Assembly: GCA_964345835.1 (NCBI GenBank)
Contig: CAYFSL010000032.1
Location: 1 to 5,985 of the forward strand
From: JAAYEL01 sp964345835
Lineage (GTDB): Bacteria; Bacillota; Clostridia; Tissierellales; Peptoniphilaceae
Length of the DNA: 5,985 nt
Direction of reading: 5' to 3'
In this document: positions 1 to 5,985 of the stretch, one piece after another
Layout of the letters: each line of letters starts with the position of its first letter
How positions within the stretch are numbered: position 1 is the first letter of the stretch
The notes under the pieces: model-generated
What the model saw: only the letters and a program-made list of their open reading frames with translations
Told to the model about the DNA's origin: nothing
Databases searched by the model: none
Translations under genes and position numbers: made by a program

Positions 1-76
1 CATACTTCTTACCACAGGCAGCCAGCAAAAATACTGCCACAAGTAGTAATGAGGTAAGTCTTGCAATTTTTTTCAT
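1..76 (-). CDS. N-terminus of a secreted lipoprotein (partial, runs off the window)
   Basis: Only the first 25 codons are present, reading MKKIARLTSLLLVAVFLLAA then CGKKY. This is a textbook lipoprotein signal peptide: basic N-region (K2, K3, R6), a hydrophobic core from about L7 to L18, and a lipobox L18-A19-A20-C21 with the lipidated cysteine at position 21. The mature protein would be anchored to the outer face of the cytoplasmic membrane. The start is supported by a GGAGG ribosome site (on + strand 82-86) five bases upstream. The rest of the gene lies left of the window, so its class (for example an ABC transporter solute-binding protein) cannot be told. It is divergent from the aminotransferase gene at 240, and the two share a 163-bp intergenic region. 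Confidence 0.85.
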   Translation of the reverse strand, partial: MKKIARLTSLLLVAVFLLAACGKKY

Positions 77-103
77 TAAATCCTCCAAATTAATTTTTAT
101 AAT

Positions 104-109
104 ATTATA
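104..109 (-). promoter_or_regulatory. Predicted -10 element of the lipoprotein gene promoter
   Basis: On the minus strand this reads TATAAT, a perfect sigma-A -10 box. It would start transcription near position 97, leaving a leader of about 20 nt that contains the GGAGG ribosome site. No convincing -35 box is seen at 16-18 bp, so the promoter may be weak or activator-dependent. Confidence 0.45.
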
Positions 110-153
110 CTACGGTAAATTATTTACTCATTAAAGCACACTTTCATAACATT

Positions 154-183
154 TTTTCATAAGTTTTATTTCTATAGTATAAT
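154..183 (+). promoter_or_regulatory. Predicted sigma-A promoter of the aminotransferase gene
   Basis: A TTTTCA box (154-159, four of six matches to TTGACA) lies 18 bp upstream of a perfect TATAAT box (178-183). Transcription would begin near 190 and give a leader of about 50 nt before the ATG at 240. Ribosome site AAAGGAAG (228-235) precedes the start. Two short dyads lie in the leader: ATTAAA/TTTAAT arms at 192-209 and ATAGG/CCTAT arms at 208-223. Confidence 0.55.
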
Positions 184-239
184 TATTTTACATTAAAACT
201 CAATTTAATAGGATTAAACCTATATAGAAAGGAAGATAT

Positions 240-1469
240 ATGTTTTTTGCTCAGGAAAATAATAGGGTTATCCCCAAAGAAGATACTACATTCGCCCTAA
301 ACTCAAGGGCTAAGGAAATGATTGCACAAAAAGGGAAAGATGAGGTTCTGAACGGTGTTATTGGATCCCTTTTAGATGATGATGGGAACCTTTTAATCAT
401 GGATACTGTAATTGAAGAAAATAAGAAACTAAGGGCTGAAGATTTTTTTGAGTATGCTCCCATAAAAGGTATTCCTCAATATAGGACGGCCGTCATTAAG
501 GATTTGTTCAGGGATTATAAGCCTAAGAGATATGTTCAGGCTGTGGCAACGACTGGTGGTACAGGAACCATAAGCTCAGCTATTTCTAACTATAGCAAGA
601 GGGGTGACCTTGTTCTCACAAGTAACTGGTACTGGGCCCCATATAACAGCCTTTGTAGTCAGCAGGAAAGAAGGCTTATTACTTTTGATTTTTTTAAGGA
701 AAATGCTAGTTTCAATATTGAAGGAATGGTAAGAAAAATTAAGGAGCTTGCAGAAAAGCAGGAAAGCCTTTTAATTATCCTTAACACACCTTGCCACAAC
801 CCAACTGGCTATAGCCTAACTGACTTGGACTGGGACAAACTAATAAAAGCTCTTAATGGCCCAGAAATTTCGAAGACCTCTATAACTCTTCTTGTGGATG
901 TTGCCTACCTTGAGTTTTCAGGGGACCTAGTTGAGTCAAGGAAATTTCTTTCCAAATTAGATAAATTAAATGACAATATCCTTGCCTTAATTGCCTACTC
1001 CGCATCTAAGTCCTATACCGCCTATGGGGCTAGGACTGGGGCTTTAATATGCATGGCTCCAAACGAGGAAATAGCTGAAGAATTCGTAAGAGTTACTGAA
1101 TTTTCTTGTAGAAACACCTGGTCTAATGCCCCTAGAGCTGGACAAACAATAATTGCAAATATATGGGCCTGCCAAGAGAAAGTTGCAAGGGTAGATGAAG
1201 AAAGAAAGTCCTTTAGAAGCCTCCTTCAAAAAAGAGGGGAAGCCTTCGAAAAGGAAGCTAAAAAGCTGGGACTTAACGTAGTTCCATTTAAATCAGGTTT
1301 TTTCGTGTGTATAGCCTGTGATAATCCTCTTGAAACCAGCAAAAGATTGGAAGAAAAGGGAGCTTTTGTCCTTCCTTTGAAGCTAGGCATCAGGGTGTCA
1401 ATAGCAGCTCTTAGTGAAGAAAAATCAATTAAAATGGCTAGACTTATAGCCGAAGCATTAAATGAATAG
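240..1469 (+). CDS. Class I PLP-dependent aminotransferase, aspartate/aromatic aminotransferase (AspC/TyrB-like)
   Basis: This 409-residue, cytosolic, fold-type I pyridoxal-phosphate enzyme most likely moves the amino group between aspartate or glutamate (possibly also aromatic amino acids) and 2-oxo acids. Visible motifs in order are the cofactor loop GGTGT (106-110), W130 stacking on PLP, NPTG (187-190, N187), D220 and Y223 on the pyridine ring, the Schiff-base lysine K257 in YSASKSY, and R265 in YGARTG for the phosphate. R291 lies in RNTWSNAP and R385 near the C-terminus. The spacings K257-R265-R291-R385 (8, 34 and 128 from the lysine) equal those of AspC K258-R266-R292-R386. The length is near the roughly 400 typical of the family. 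The ATG is preceded by AAAGGAAG. The gene ends seven bases before an assembly gap, so downstream partners are unknown. The family is certain; substrate preference is inferred. Confidence 0.88.
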   Translation: MFFAQENNRVIPKEDTTFALNSRAKEMIAQKGKDEVLNGVIGSLLDDDGNLLIMDTVIEENKKLRAEDFFEYAPIKGIPQYRTAVIKDLFRDYKPKRYVQAVATTGGTGTISSAISNYSKRGDLVLTSNWYWAPYNSLCSQQERRLITFDFFKENASFNIEGMVRKIKELAEKQESLLIILNTPCHNPTGYSLTDLDWDKLIKALNGPEISKTSITLLVDVAYLEFSGDLVESRKFLSKLDKLNDNILALIAYSASKSYTAYGARTGALICMAPNEEIAEEFVRVTEFSCRNTWSNAPRAGQTIIANIWACQEKVARVDEERKSFRSLLQKRGEAFEKEAKKLGLNVVPFKSGFFVCIACDNPLETSKRLEEKGAFVLPLKLGIRVSIAALSEEKSIKMARLIAEALNE

Positions 1470-1475
1470 CTTTTA

Positions 1476-1575
1476 NNNNNNNNNNNNNNNNNNNNNNNNN
1501 NNNNNNNNNNNNNNNNNNNNNNNNNNNNNNNNNNNNNNNNNNNNNNNNNNNNNNNNNNNNNNNNNNNNNNNNNNN
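1476..1575. other. Assembly gap (100 Ns)
   Basis: Exactly 100 undetermined bases, the usual placeholder for a scaffold gap of unknown size. The start and most of the membrane-protein gene at 1576-1736 are missing here, along with any terminator of the aminotransferase gene. Gene distance and order across the gap should not be trusted. Confidence 0.97.
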
Positions 1576-1736
1576 AAGCTATTTACAAGGGCTTTGAAAT
1601 TTATCTTGGTAGTCCTAAGAAGTCTCACTTCTGGACCCTACCACTTTCTTATATCGCTATAAGCATTGTTAACTTACTATTCAACATACTTGTTATGGCA
1701 ATTTTTATAGGTAGTCAACTATCATATCTTTACTAG
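1576..1736 (+). CDS. C-terminal fragment of an unidentified membrane protein (5' end lost in the gap)
   Basis: The frame beginning at 1578 is open from the gap edge to a TAG at 1734-1736 and gives 52 residues. It begins AIYKGFEIYLGSPKKSHFW and continues into a hydrophobic stretch of about 25 residues (fragment residues 21-45), which looks like one transmembrane helix close to the C-terminus, ending QLSYLY. The other plus-strand frames are closed sooner (a stop within 21 bases in one, at 1660-1662 in the other), and the minus strand has only short open stretches. The gene has no visible start because it lies in the unsequenced stretch. It ends 25 bp before the shared terminator hairpin, which fits a genuine gene end. 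I do not recognise the family; an integral membrane protein or transporter subunit are possibilities. Confidence 0.6.
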
Positions 1737-1761
1737 ACTTTGTTGACTTAATTTAATATTA

Positions 1762-1795
1762 AAAAAGGATTTCTCTTAAATGAGAAATCCTTTTT
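1762..1795. terminator. Bidirectional rho-independent terminator
   Basis: A perfect 14-bp stem (1762-1775 pairing with 1782-1795) with a 6-base TTAAAT loop. The core arms are GGATTTCTC and GAGAAATCC, extended by five A:T pairs, so each strand carries a U-tract after the hairpin. It lies between the stop of the plus-strand membrane-protein fragment (1736) and that of the minus-strand operon (1799), and should end transcription from both sides. Confidence 0.9.
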
Positions 1796-1798
1796 GTT

Positions 1799-2989
1799 TT
1801 ATTCAATATCTAAATTAACTAGGTCCTTTATAAGGGGGAAATTATCAGGATATAACTTGATTATATCGTTTCTCAATTTTTCAGCCCTTTCAAGCCCACC
1901 CTTGATATCTAACATATTGTTAAAAGACTCATTTAGCCTGTCAAATGACATAGGGTCATCGAGGTAAGGAAGCATGTCTTTTATCTCCATTTCGTACCTT
2001 TGCAGGAATTGGTCTGCATACTTGGTCTTCATGAAGTCCCAGATTACTGGGTTGTCCTTAAGCATAGATAGTGGATATTCTGAAAGCTTTCCATACTCTT
2101 TTTCATCAAATAAGAGTTCCATAGAGTCCGCTGATAGGTTTACCGCCTTTATCATTATTGACCTGAGATTTTTCCAATTGTCAGGGTCAGTCATATTCTT
2201 TACGTAATTGTACTGGTCTGCGGTAAGAGAATTATAGTCGGTTGCAACCTGGATTAACTTGGACATGTAATTTTGTTTTTGCCTTGTTTCCTTATAAACT
2301 CCTAAAATCTTTTCAGCAAAGCCTAAGGCGTATATGTTAGTATCGGCCTCTTTTTCATATTGCTTAAGAGTTTCTACAGCCTTGTCCATATTGCCCAAGG
2401 ATAGCATCTTATCTACTGTAAGCATCTGGACTGAAAATAACTTGTTCCAGCTGGAAAATAGGTCATTAAATTCCATCATTTGATCAAAGTATGAGGCTTT
2501 TTCCTTGTCCTTGCTGTCCTTTAATAGGAGGTTGAAGGTCGCTAATGTTGAATTTAAGATTTCCTCGCTATACTGGATCGGGATTTCTGCCTGAAGTTCT
2601 TTGAGCTTGCTCAGGTTATCTTGGATGAAGTCAAAGGCATTTTCCCTATCCTTTTGACTTGTAAGAGTAATCTGTTCATCCTTATGCTTCTCCTTTGTTT
2701 GGGCGTGGCTTTCACTATTTTTTACCTCAGACTCGCCTTCTATATAATCTTTTTCACCAGTGAAAAAGTTGAAAAATCCGTTAGGGGAAAAAGTTTTATA
2801 GATACTTTCAAGCTGATCATTATATAACTTAAAGGCCTCAGCAAGGGGGTCCTTCTCATATTTTTTTATGAGTTTATCCCTGGTTATTTCGTCCTCACTA
2901 CAAATTTCTATAATAAAATCCTTTAATTCTTCTTCTTTTAATTCTGAAAGAATTTCTTCTACCCTCTCCATCTTATTAGCGTCAGTCAT
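1799..2989 (-). CDS. Acidic all-helical protein of unknown function, SWIM-protein-tail-like
   Basis: This 396-residue protein has no signal peptide or membrane segment and is probably cytosolic. Residues 1-66 are highly charged helices (ERVEEILSELKEEELKDF...). Residues 67-82 are rich in Phe and Gly (FSPNGFFNFFTGEKDY). Residues 83-115 form a charged, low-complexity linker. From about 116 to the end it is a run of amphipathic helices with TPR-like pairs, for example GNMDKAVETLKQYEKEA (199-215), ending LYPDNFPLIKDL. The N-terminal charged helix and this C-terminal repeat style resemble the regions around and after the zinc finger in Firmicutes SWIM-domain proteins. There is only one cysteine (C30), so no zinc finger is possible. 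That resemblance is from memory of the family and is weak evidence. The gene is third in the operon, 18 bp after ilvE, with a strong GGGAGGT ribosome site. A scaffold or protein-interaction role is possible; the function is unknown. Confidence 0.85.
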   Translation of the reverse strand: MTDANKMERVEEILSELKEEELKDFIIEICSEDEITRDKLIKKYEKDPLAEAFKLYNDQLESIYKTFSPNGFFNFFTGEKDYIEGESEVKNSESHAQTKEKHKDEQITLTSQKDRENAFDFIQDNLSKLKELQAEIPIQYSEEILNSTLATFNLLLKDSKDKEKASYFDQMMEFNDLFSSWNKLFSVQMLTVDKMLSLGNMDKAVETLKQYEKEADTNIYALGFAEKILGVYKETRQKQNYMSKLIQVATDYNSLTADQYNYVKNMTDPDNWKNLRSIMIKAVNLSADSMELLFDEKEYGKLSEYPLSMLKDNPVIWDFMKTKYADQFLQRYEMEIKDMLPYLDDPMSFDRLNESFNNMLDIKGGLERAEKLRNDIIKLYPDNFPLIKDLVNLDIE

Positions 2990-3007
2990 AGTTACCTCCC
3001 TAGTATA

Positions 3008-4075
3008 TTAATCTAGCTGGCAAATCCATCCATGCTTATCTTCTAAAATTCCCCTTTGAATTCCGGTTATTGTGTCATATAGTTTATGGGTAAGGTCGCC
3101 TACCTTGCCATCTCCTAGCTCGTAGTCCTTATCCCCAAAGGTGAATTGTCCTATAGGAGATACTACCGCTGCTGTCCCAGTTCCAAAGGCTTCGTCAACC
3201 CTTCCTTCTTTTAAGGCTTCAAGGAGCTCATCAATTGATATTCTCCTTTCTTCAACCTCGTAACCCTCTTCTCTTAGAAGCTCCAAGATACTCCTTCTAG
3301 TTATACCGCTTAGGATTGATCCAGAAAGTTCCGGGGTTACTACTACACCATCGATGACAAAAAATACATTCATAGCTCCAACTTCTTCTATGTACTTTCT
3401 CTCTACCCCATCAAGCCATAACACTTCAGTAAAGCCCTTGTCAATAGCCTTTTTTGACGCCCTCATTTGGGCCCCATAATTGCCTCCGCACTTGGCCATG
3501 CCTGTTCCACCTCTTACAGCCCTAACATCTTCATCTTCTATGAGAATCTTTACCGGTTTAAGACCATCATTACCGTAATATGGTCCACTTGGTGAAGCTA
3601 TTATTAGGAATTTTACCTCCCTTGCAGGATGGACCCCTAGAAAGGCATCTACCCCAATCATTAGGGGCCTTATGTATAGGGATGAGCCTTCTTTTTTTGG
3701 AACAAATCTTTCTTCATGTTTTACAAAGGCTTTTAAATAAGCTAGGGAATCCTCAACAGCTATTGTTGGTAGAGCCAACCTTTCAGCTGATTTATTCATC
3801 CTTTCCATATTTACCTCGGGCCTAAAAAGTTGAACCCCTCCATCTTCCCTTCTAAAGGCCTTCATACCCTCAAATATTTCAGCTCCATAGTGAAGAGCTA
3901 GAGCTGCAGGGCTTAGCTCAAGGTTTGCAAAAGGTACAATCCTAGGGTCTTGCCATTTTCCATCCTTGTAGTCAACCATAAACATGTGGTCTGTAAAGGC
4001 TCTCCCGAAGTCTAGATTTTCTTCATCAAGAGGACCAGAGGGGTTATTTGTTTCAACTATTCTTATATCTACCAT
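3008..4075 (-). CDS. ilvE: Branched-chain amino acid aminotransferase (class IV)
   Basis: This enzyme reversibly transaminates leucine, isoleucine and valine with 2-oxoglutarate. It is the last step of their synthesis or the first of their breakdown. The 355-residue length fits the longer (eukaryote-like) BCAT type. Diagnostic segments are GAEIFEGMKAFR (64-75), the PLP lysine K195 in MAKCGGNYGAQ, LWLDGVERKYIEEVGAMN (219-236, with E231 at the PLP ring nitrogen), GSILSGITR (252-260, phosphate loop) and GTGTAAVVSPIG (298-309). All expected catalytic positions are present. The ATG follows a GAGGAG ribosome site (on + strand 4081-4086) by a few bases. It is second in the operon, 17 bp after the PEPCK-like gene and 18 bp before the helical protein, so it is very likely co-transcribed. 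In an amino-acid-fermenting anaerobe it could supply branched-chain keto acids for energy; this is inference. Confidence 0.96.
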   Translation of the reverse strand: MVDIRIVETNNPSGPLDEENLDFGRAFTDHMFMVDYKDGKWQDPRIVPFANLELSPAALALHYGAEIFEGMKAFRREDGGVQLFRPEVNMERMNKSAERLALPTIAVEDSLAYLKAFVKHEERFVPKKEGSSLYIRPLMIGVDAFLGVHPAREVKFLIIASPSGPYYGNDGLKPVKILIEDEDVRAVRGGTGMAKCGGNYGAQMRASKKAIDKGFTEVLWLDGVERKYIEEVGAMNVFFVIDGVVVTPELSGSILSGITRRSILELLREEGYEVEERRISIDELLEALKEGRVDEAFGTGTAAVVSPIGQFTFGDKDYELGDGKVGDLTHKLYDTITGIQRGILEDKHGWICQLD

Positions 4076-4092
4076 AATTTCTCCTCTTTCTT

Positions 4093-5850
4093 TTATTTAC
4101 TCTTATTGTTTATCTGATCAAATATTTCCAAGGCCAATTTCTGTGGCCCATCTTTTTCCATTCCCTCTATTGATAATTGGGTATAGATCTCTCCAACAGG
4201 AACTCCCTTTTTAAATAAAGAATCGAAGACCTTATCAATAATTTGGTCTGTTTGCTCTTTTCTTTGCATAGGACCAAAAGGGTTGGCGAAGTATGATTCC
4301 GTCATTCCACTTTCCTGGGTTGTTCCCTTGGCAACCCTCTTACCAGCCTTAAAAACTTCAATAGCTTCTTCCTTGTTATCAAAGAATTTAATGGAAGATT
4401 CTCCCTCAGTTACCTGCCTGTAGTTATTGGCATAGAAAAAGAAATCCACCTCATAATTTTCAGAAATTTCTTCAAAGGTTGCTACCGGAAGAATCAACCT
4501 GGCATTTATCTTGTCCGGGTTCATAAATATAGCCCTATCTAATTGCTTGAAGGCATAACTTACATCCAGGTCATCCAGCCTTACAAAAGCCCCTGTCTCC
4601 GTTCCTGTACCTATGACTGCTCCATTCTCCCCAACCATGAAAGTACCCATGTCATCAAAGATTATGGTCATTTCCGCTATGTAGTCTTGGGCTAGGGACC
4701 TGAAAGCCTCTATGGTCTCGCTCTTACCAGCACCAGAGTCTCCCTGGATTACGATGTTAGCACTTGCTCCATTTTTCAAGACTATATTGACCATGGCCCC
4801 ATGGATTGGAAGCCTTGACCTATTTAATTGAACTATATTGTGACAGGTCAAAAGCATCTTCTTCATATAACCAAAGTAGTCAAACTTTTCATTGTGGGAT
4901 ACTATTCCGAATACTAGGTCATTTTCGTCATCTTGGTAGAAGTTGTCAACCACTGCCCCATCTTCAAGCTCCGCCCCCATAACATAAATAATGTCGGGTT
5001 TTTTGCCTATATACTCATTTTCACAAGCCAGTTCAAAAAGATTGGCTAGACCAATCAAGTGGGTTAAAAAGTCCTTGTGGACAAAAACATAAGCAAGCAG
5101 CCTTCCAACTTTAGCTGGATAACATATAAATGAATCCCTATTAATTGTTGCATCAAATAGTGGATTATTATAAACCTCCTCGAAAAATCCAGACCTCTTG
5201 TTCTTTTTTGGATATAAGATTAGAGGGGAGTCTAGAACCATCTCCTTTACAAAGGGAATCCCTTTTAATGACATATATTCATTTGGGATTGCCCAAATTT
5301 GATGGCTTAATATTATGCCGGCATTACTACCTGCCGCTATCTGCCTATAGATATTAGGCCTTTTCATTAGTAGATGGTGGGTTATCTGCCTATACAGGTT
5401 CAGGATGAGCTTATCAAAATCATCCTTTATATTTCTAAAGTTTGAGCTGATAATTCCATTGTCCCCCTCATCATCACTAAAAATTACCAGGTATCTTTCA
5501 AGCTTTCTCCAATAGGTGTATATTTCTTCAACCAGGAAATTTAGGGCGTTCTTTTTTTCATAGACCTTCTTATATTTATCAAAAATTTCTGAAGCCTCTT
5601 TCGCATCTGTCGTGGTCAAAATCTTCATCAAGTTTATAAGTTCCTTGACCCTTTCTTCTTCAGTCAAGTCTCCTAGGACCTCGACAAGTAGCTTGTTGTT
5701 TCTCGTGTTCTCTTTTGCATATCTACATAGAAAATGGGATAAGACCTTTTCTGTTGCAGGGCTTGATAAGACCTCGCTGTAACTAGTACAGTGGCTTACA
5801 GAAAAGTTCATTATTACCTTGTCATTTTTCAAGGAAATTGCCTTTCTCAT
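4093..5850 (-). CDS. PEP carboxykinase-like / HPr kinase-superfamily P-loop protein
   Basis: This 585-residue cytosolic protein has a C-terminal half with the PEPCK nucleotide and metal site. YFGYMKK (325-331) matches the YAGEMKK of ATP-PEPCK, and LPIHGAMVN (347-355, H350) matches the manganese-binding MHCSAN. The P-loop GDSGAGKSE (370-378, K376) is followed by an acidic metal pair D399-D400 in IFDDMGTF. GTETGAFVR (416-424) stands for FEGGCYAK, R451 in INARLILP for the NTR arginine, and GTTQESGMTE (509-518) for the GTERGITE nucleotide loop. The P-loop reads more like HPr kinase than classical PEPCK (GLSGTGKTT). The first 320 residues are long and divergent, with no motif I can place. It may interconvert oxaloacetate and PEP with ATP, or phosphorylate another substrate. 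The open frame extends upstream to a TTG at 5940, but the ATG at 5850 has an AGGAGG site and lies downstream of the promoter, so it is preferred. It is the first gene of the operon, 17 bp before ilvE. Confidence 0.85.
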   Translation of the reverse strand: MRKAISLKNDKVIMNFSVSHCTSYSEVLSSPATEKVLSHFLCRYAKENTRNNKLLVEVLGDLTEEERVKELINLMKILTTTDAKEASEIFDKYKKVYEKKNALNFLVEEIYTYWRKLERYLVIFSDDEGDNGIISSNFRNIKDDFDKLILNLYRQITHHLLMKRPNIYRQIAAGSNAGIILSHQIWAIPNEYMSLKGIPFVKEMVLDSPLILYPKKNKRSGFFEEVYNNPLFDATINRDSFICYPAKVGRLLAYVFVHKDFLTHLIGLANLFELACENEYIGKKPDIIYVMGAELEDGAVVDNFYQDDENDLVFGIVSHNEKFDYFGYMKKMLLTCHNIVQLNRSRLPIHGAMVNIVLKNGASANIVIQGDSGAGKSETIEAFRSLAQDYIAEMTIIFDDMGTFMVGENGAVIGTGTETGAFVRLDDLDVSYAFKQLDRAIFMNPDKINARLILPVATFEEISENYEVDFFFYANNYRQVTEGESSIKFFDNKEEAIEVFKAGKRVAKGTTQESGMTESYFANPFGPMQRKEQTDQIIDKVFDSLFKKGVPVGEIYTQLSIEGMEKDGPQKLALEIFDQINNKSK

Positions 5851-5853
5851 GAT

Positions 5854-5860
5854 TCCTCCT
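5854..5860 (-). promoter_or_regulatory. Ribosome binding site that fixes the start of the PEPCK-like gene
   Basis: The minus strand reads AGGAGGA, close to a perfect anti-16S match, 3-4 bases before the ATG at 5850. The upstream in-frame candidates, an ATG at 5883 and a TTG at 5940, lack such a site. The TTG also lies upstream of the predicted transcription start. Confidence 0.85.
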
Positions 5861-5877
5861 AATATATCTGTATTAAA

Positions 5878-5890
5878 GGTCATAATGACC
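5878..5890. promoter_or_regulatory. Perfect 13-bp dyad in the operon leader (candidate operator)
   Basis: GGTCATAATGACC has 6-bp arms around a single central base. It lies about 12-24 bases downstream of the predicted transcription start and 18 bases upstream of the ribosome site, where a dimeric repressor could block initiation or elongation. It is too short and loopless to be a terminator. The binding protein is unknown, and no second copy was seen in this window. Confidence 0.4.
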
Positions 5891-5908
5891 CATTTATATT
5901 TTCTATTT

Positions 5909-5917
5909 ATTATATCA
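5909..5917 (-). promoter_or_regulatory. Extended -10 promoter of the PEPCK-like/ilvE operon
   Basis: The minus strand reads TGATATAAT, a perfect TATAAT (5909-5914) preceded by the TG of an extended -10 element, which can work without a good -35 box. The best -35-like hexamer (TTGCTA, 5935-5940) is 20 bp away, too far for normal use. Transcription should begin near 5902 and leave a leader of about 50 nt. The AT-rich stretch 5941-5980 upstream could act as an UP element or hold a divergent promoter. Confidence 0.6.
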
Positions 5918-5985
5918 CAAGAGAATGTAAAGGCTAGCAAATAAGTAGAATAATTTATATTTGATTATAATTATTAATTACTTTG

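Noticed and set aside
1462..1662. Frame spanning the gap as a single 66-residue gene
   Set aside because: It consists mostly of Ns, its start lies inside the end of the aminotransferase gene, and its tail is in a different frame from the better-supported membrane-protein fragment.
1713..1748. Inverted repeat AGTCAAC...GTTGACT around the stop of the membrane-protein fragment
   Set aside because: Only 7 bp with a 22-base loop. The strong 14-bp hairpin immediately downstream already explains termination.
3580..3825. Plus-strand open frames inside the minus-strand genes
   Set aside because: They are antisense shadows without ribosome sites or recognisable protein features, and the minus-strand frame encodes a clear aminotransferase.
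5851..5940. Upstream extension of the PEPCK-like frame to a TTG at 5940 or an ATG at 5883
   Set aside because: Neither has a ribosome site, the TTG lies upstream of the predicted transcription start, and the extra residues do not look like part of the family.
5961..5985. Possible plus-strand TATAAT (5966-5971) for a divergent gene beyond the window
   Set aside because: The stretch is AT-rich and nearly palindromic, gives the same hexamer on both strands, and has no -35 box; any target gene lies outside the window.
1..5985. CRISPR arrays, tRNA/rRNA genes, insertion sequences, riboswitch or T-box leaders
   Set aside because: No repeat-spacer pattern, cloverleaf, transposase or terminal repeats were seen, and both leaders (about 50 nt) are too short for a T-box or typical riboswitch.

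Overview
This is an AT-rich window of Gram-positive, Firmicutes-like character. It shows strong AGGAGG-type ribosome sites, TATAAT promoters, frequent AGG/AGA arginine codons and a lipobox signal peptide. The overall look fits an anaerobic Clostridia/Tissierellia lineage (Peptoniphilaceae-like); that placement is inferred from composition and gene type, not from a marker gene. A run of exactly 100 Ns (1476-1575) marks a scaffold gap, so the left and right parts may not be as close in the genome as they appear.

Left part: the first 25 codons of a lipoprotein gene (minus strand, running off the window) face away from a complete class I aminotransferase gene (240-1469, plus strand). The 163 bp between them hold a promoter in each direction. 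The aminotransferase keeps the residues and the spacing of E. coli AspC, including the arginine that binds the side-chain carboxylate. It therefore probably uses aspartate/glutamate as donor and may also act on aromatic acids. Just right of the gap is the C-terminal tail of an unidentified membrane protein (plus strand, stop at 1736).

Right part: a three-gene minus-strand operon reads 5850 -> 1799 with intergenic gaps of only 17 and 18 bp. It encodes (1) a PEPCK/HPr-kinase superfamily P-loop protein of 585 aa, (2) a branched-chain amino acid aminotransferase (ilvE), and (3) an acidic all-helical protein whose C-terminal part resembles the helical-repeat tail of SWIM zinc-finger proteins but which has no zinc finger. 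An extended -10 promoter near 5909-5917 drives it, and a perfect 13-bp dyad, a good operator candidate, lies between that promoter and the first ribosome site. A strong bidirectional terminator (1762-1795) closes both this operon and the converging membrane-protein gene.

Functionally, the window centres on transamination and the C3/C4 node. One enzyme interconverts aspartate/aromatic amino acids and their keto acids, another does so for leucine/isoleucine/valine, and the PEPCK homologue could link oxaloacetate, PEP and ATP. The most interesting points are the PEPCK homologue, which combines PEPCK metal-site residues with an HPr-kinase-like P-loop and a large divergent N-terminal region, the dyad in its leader, and the standalone helical protein co-transcribed with it.
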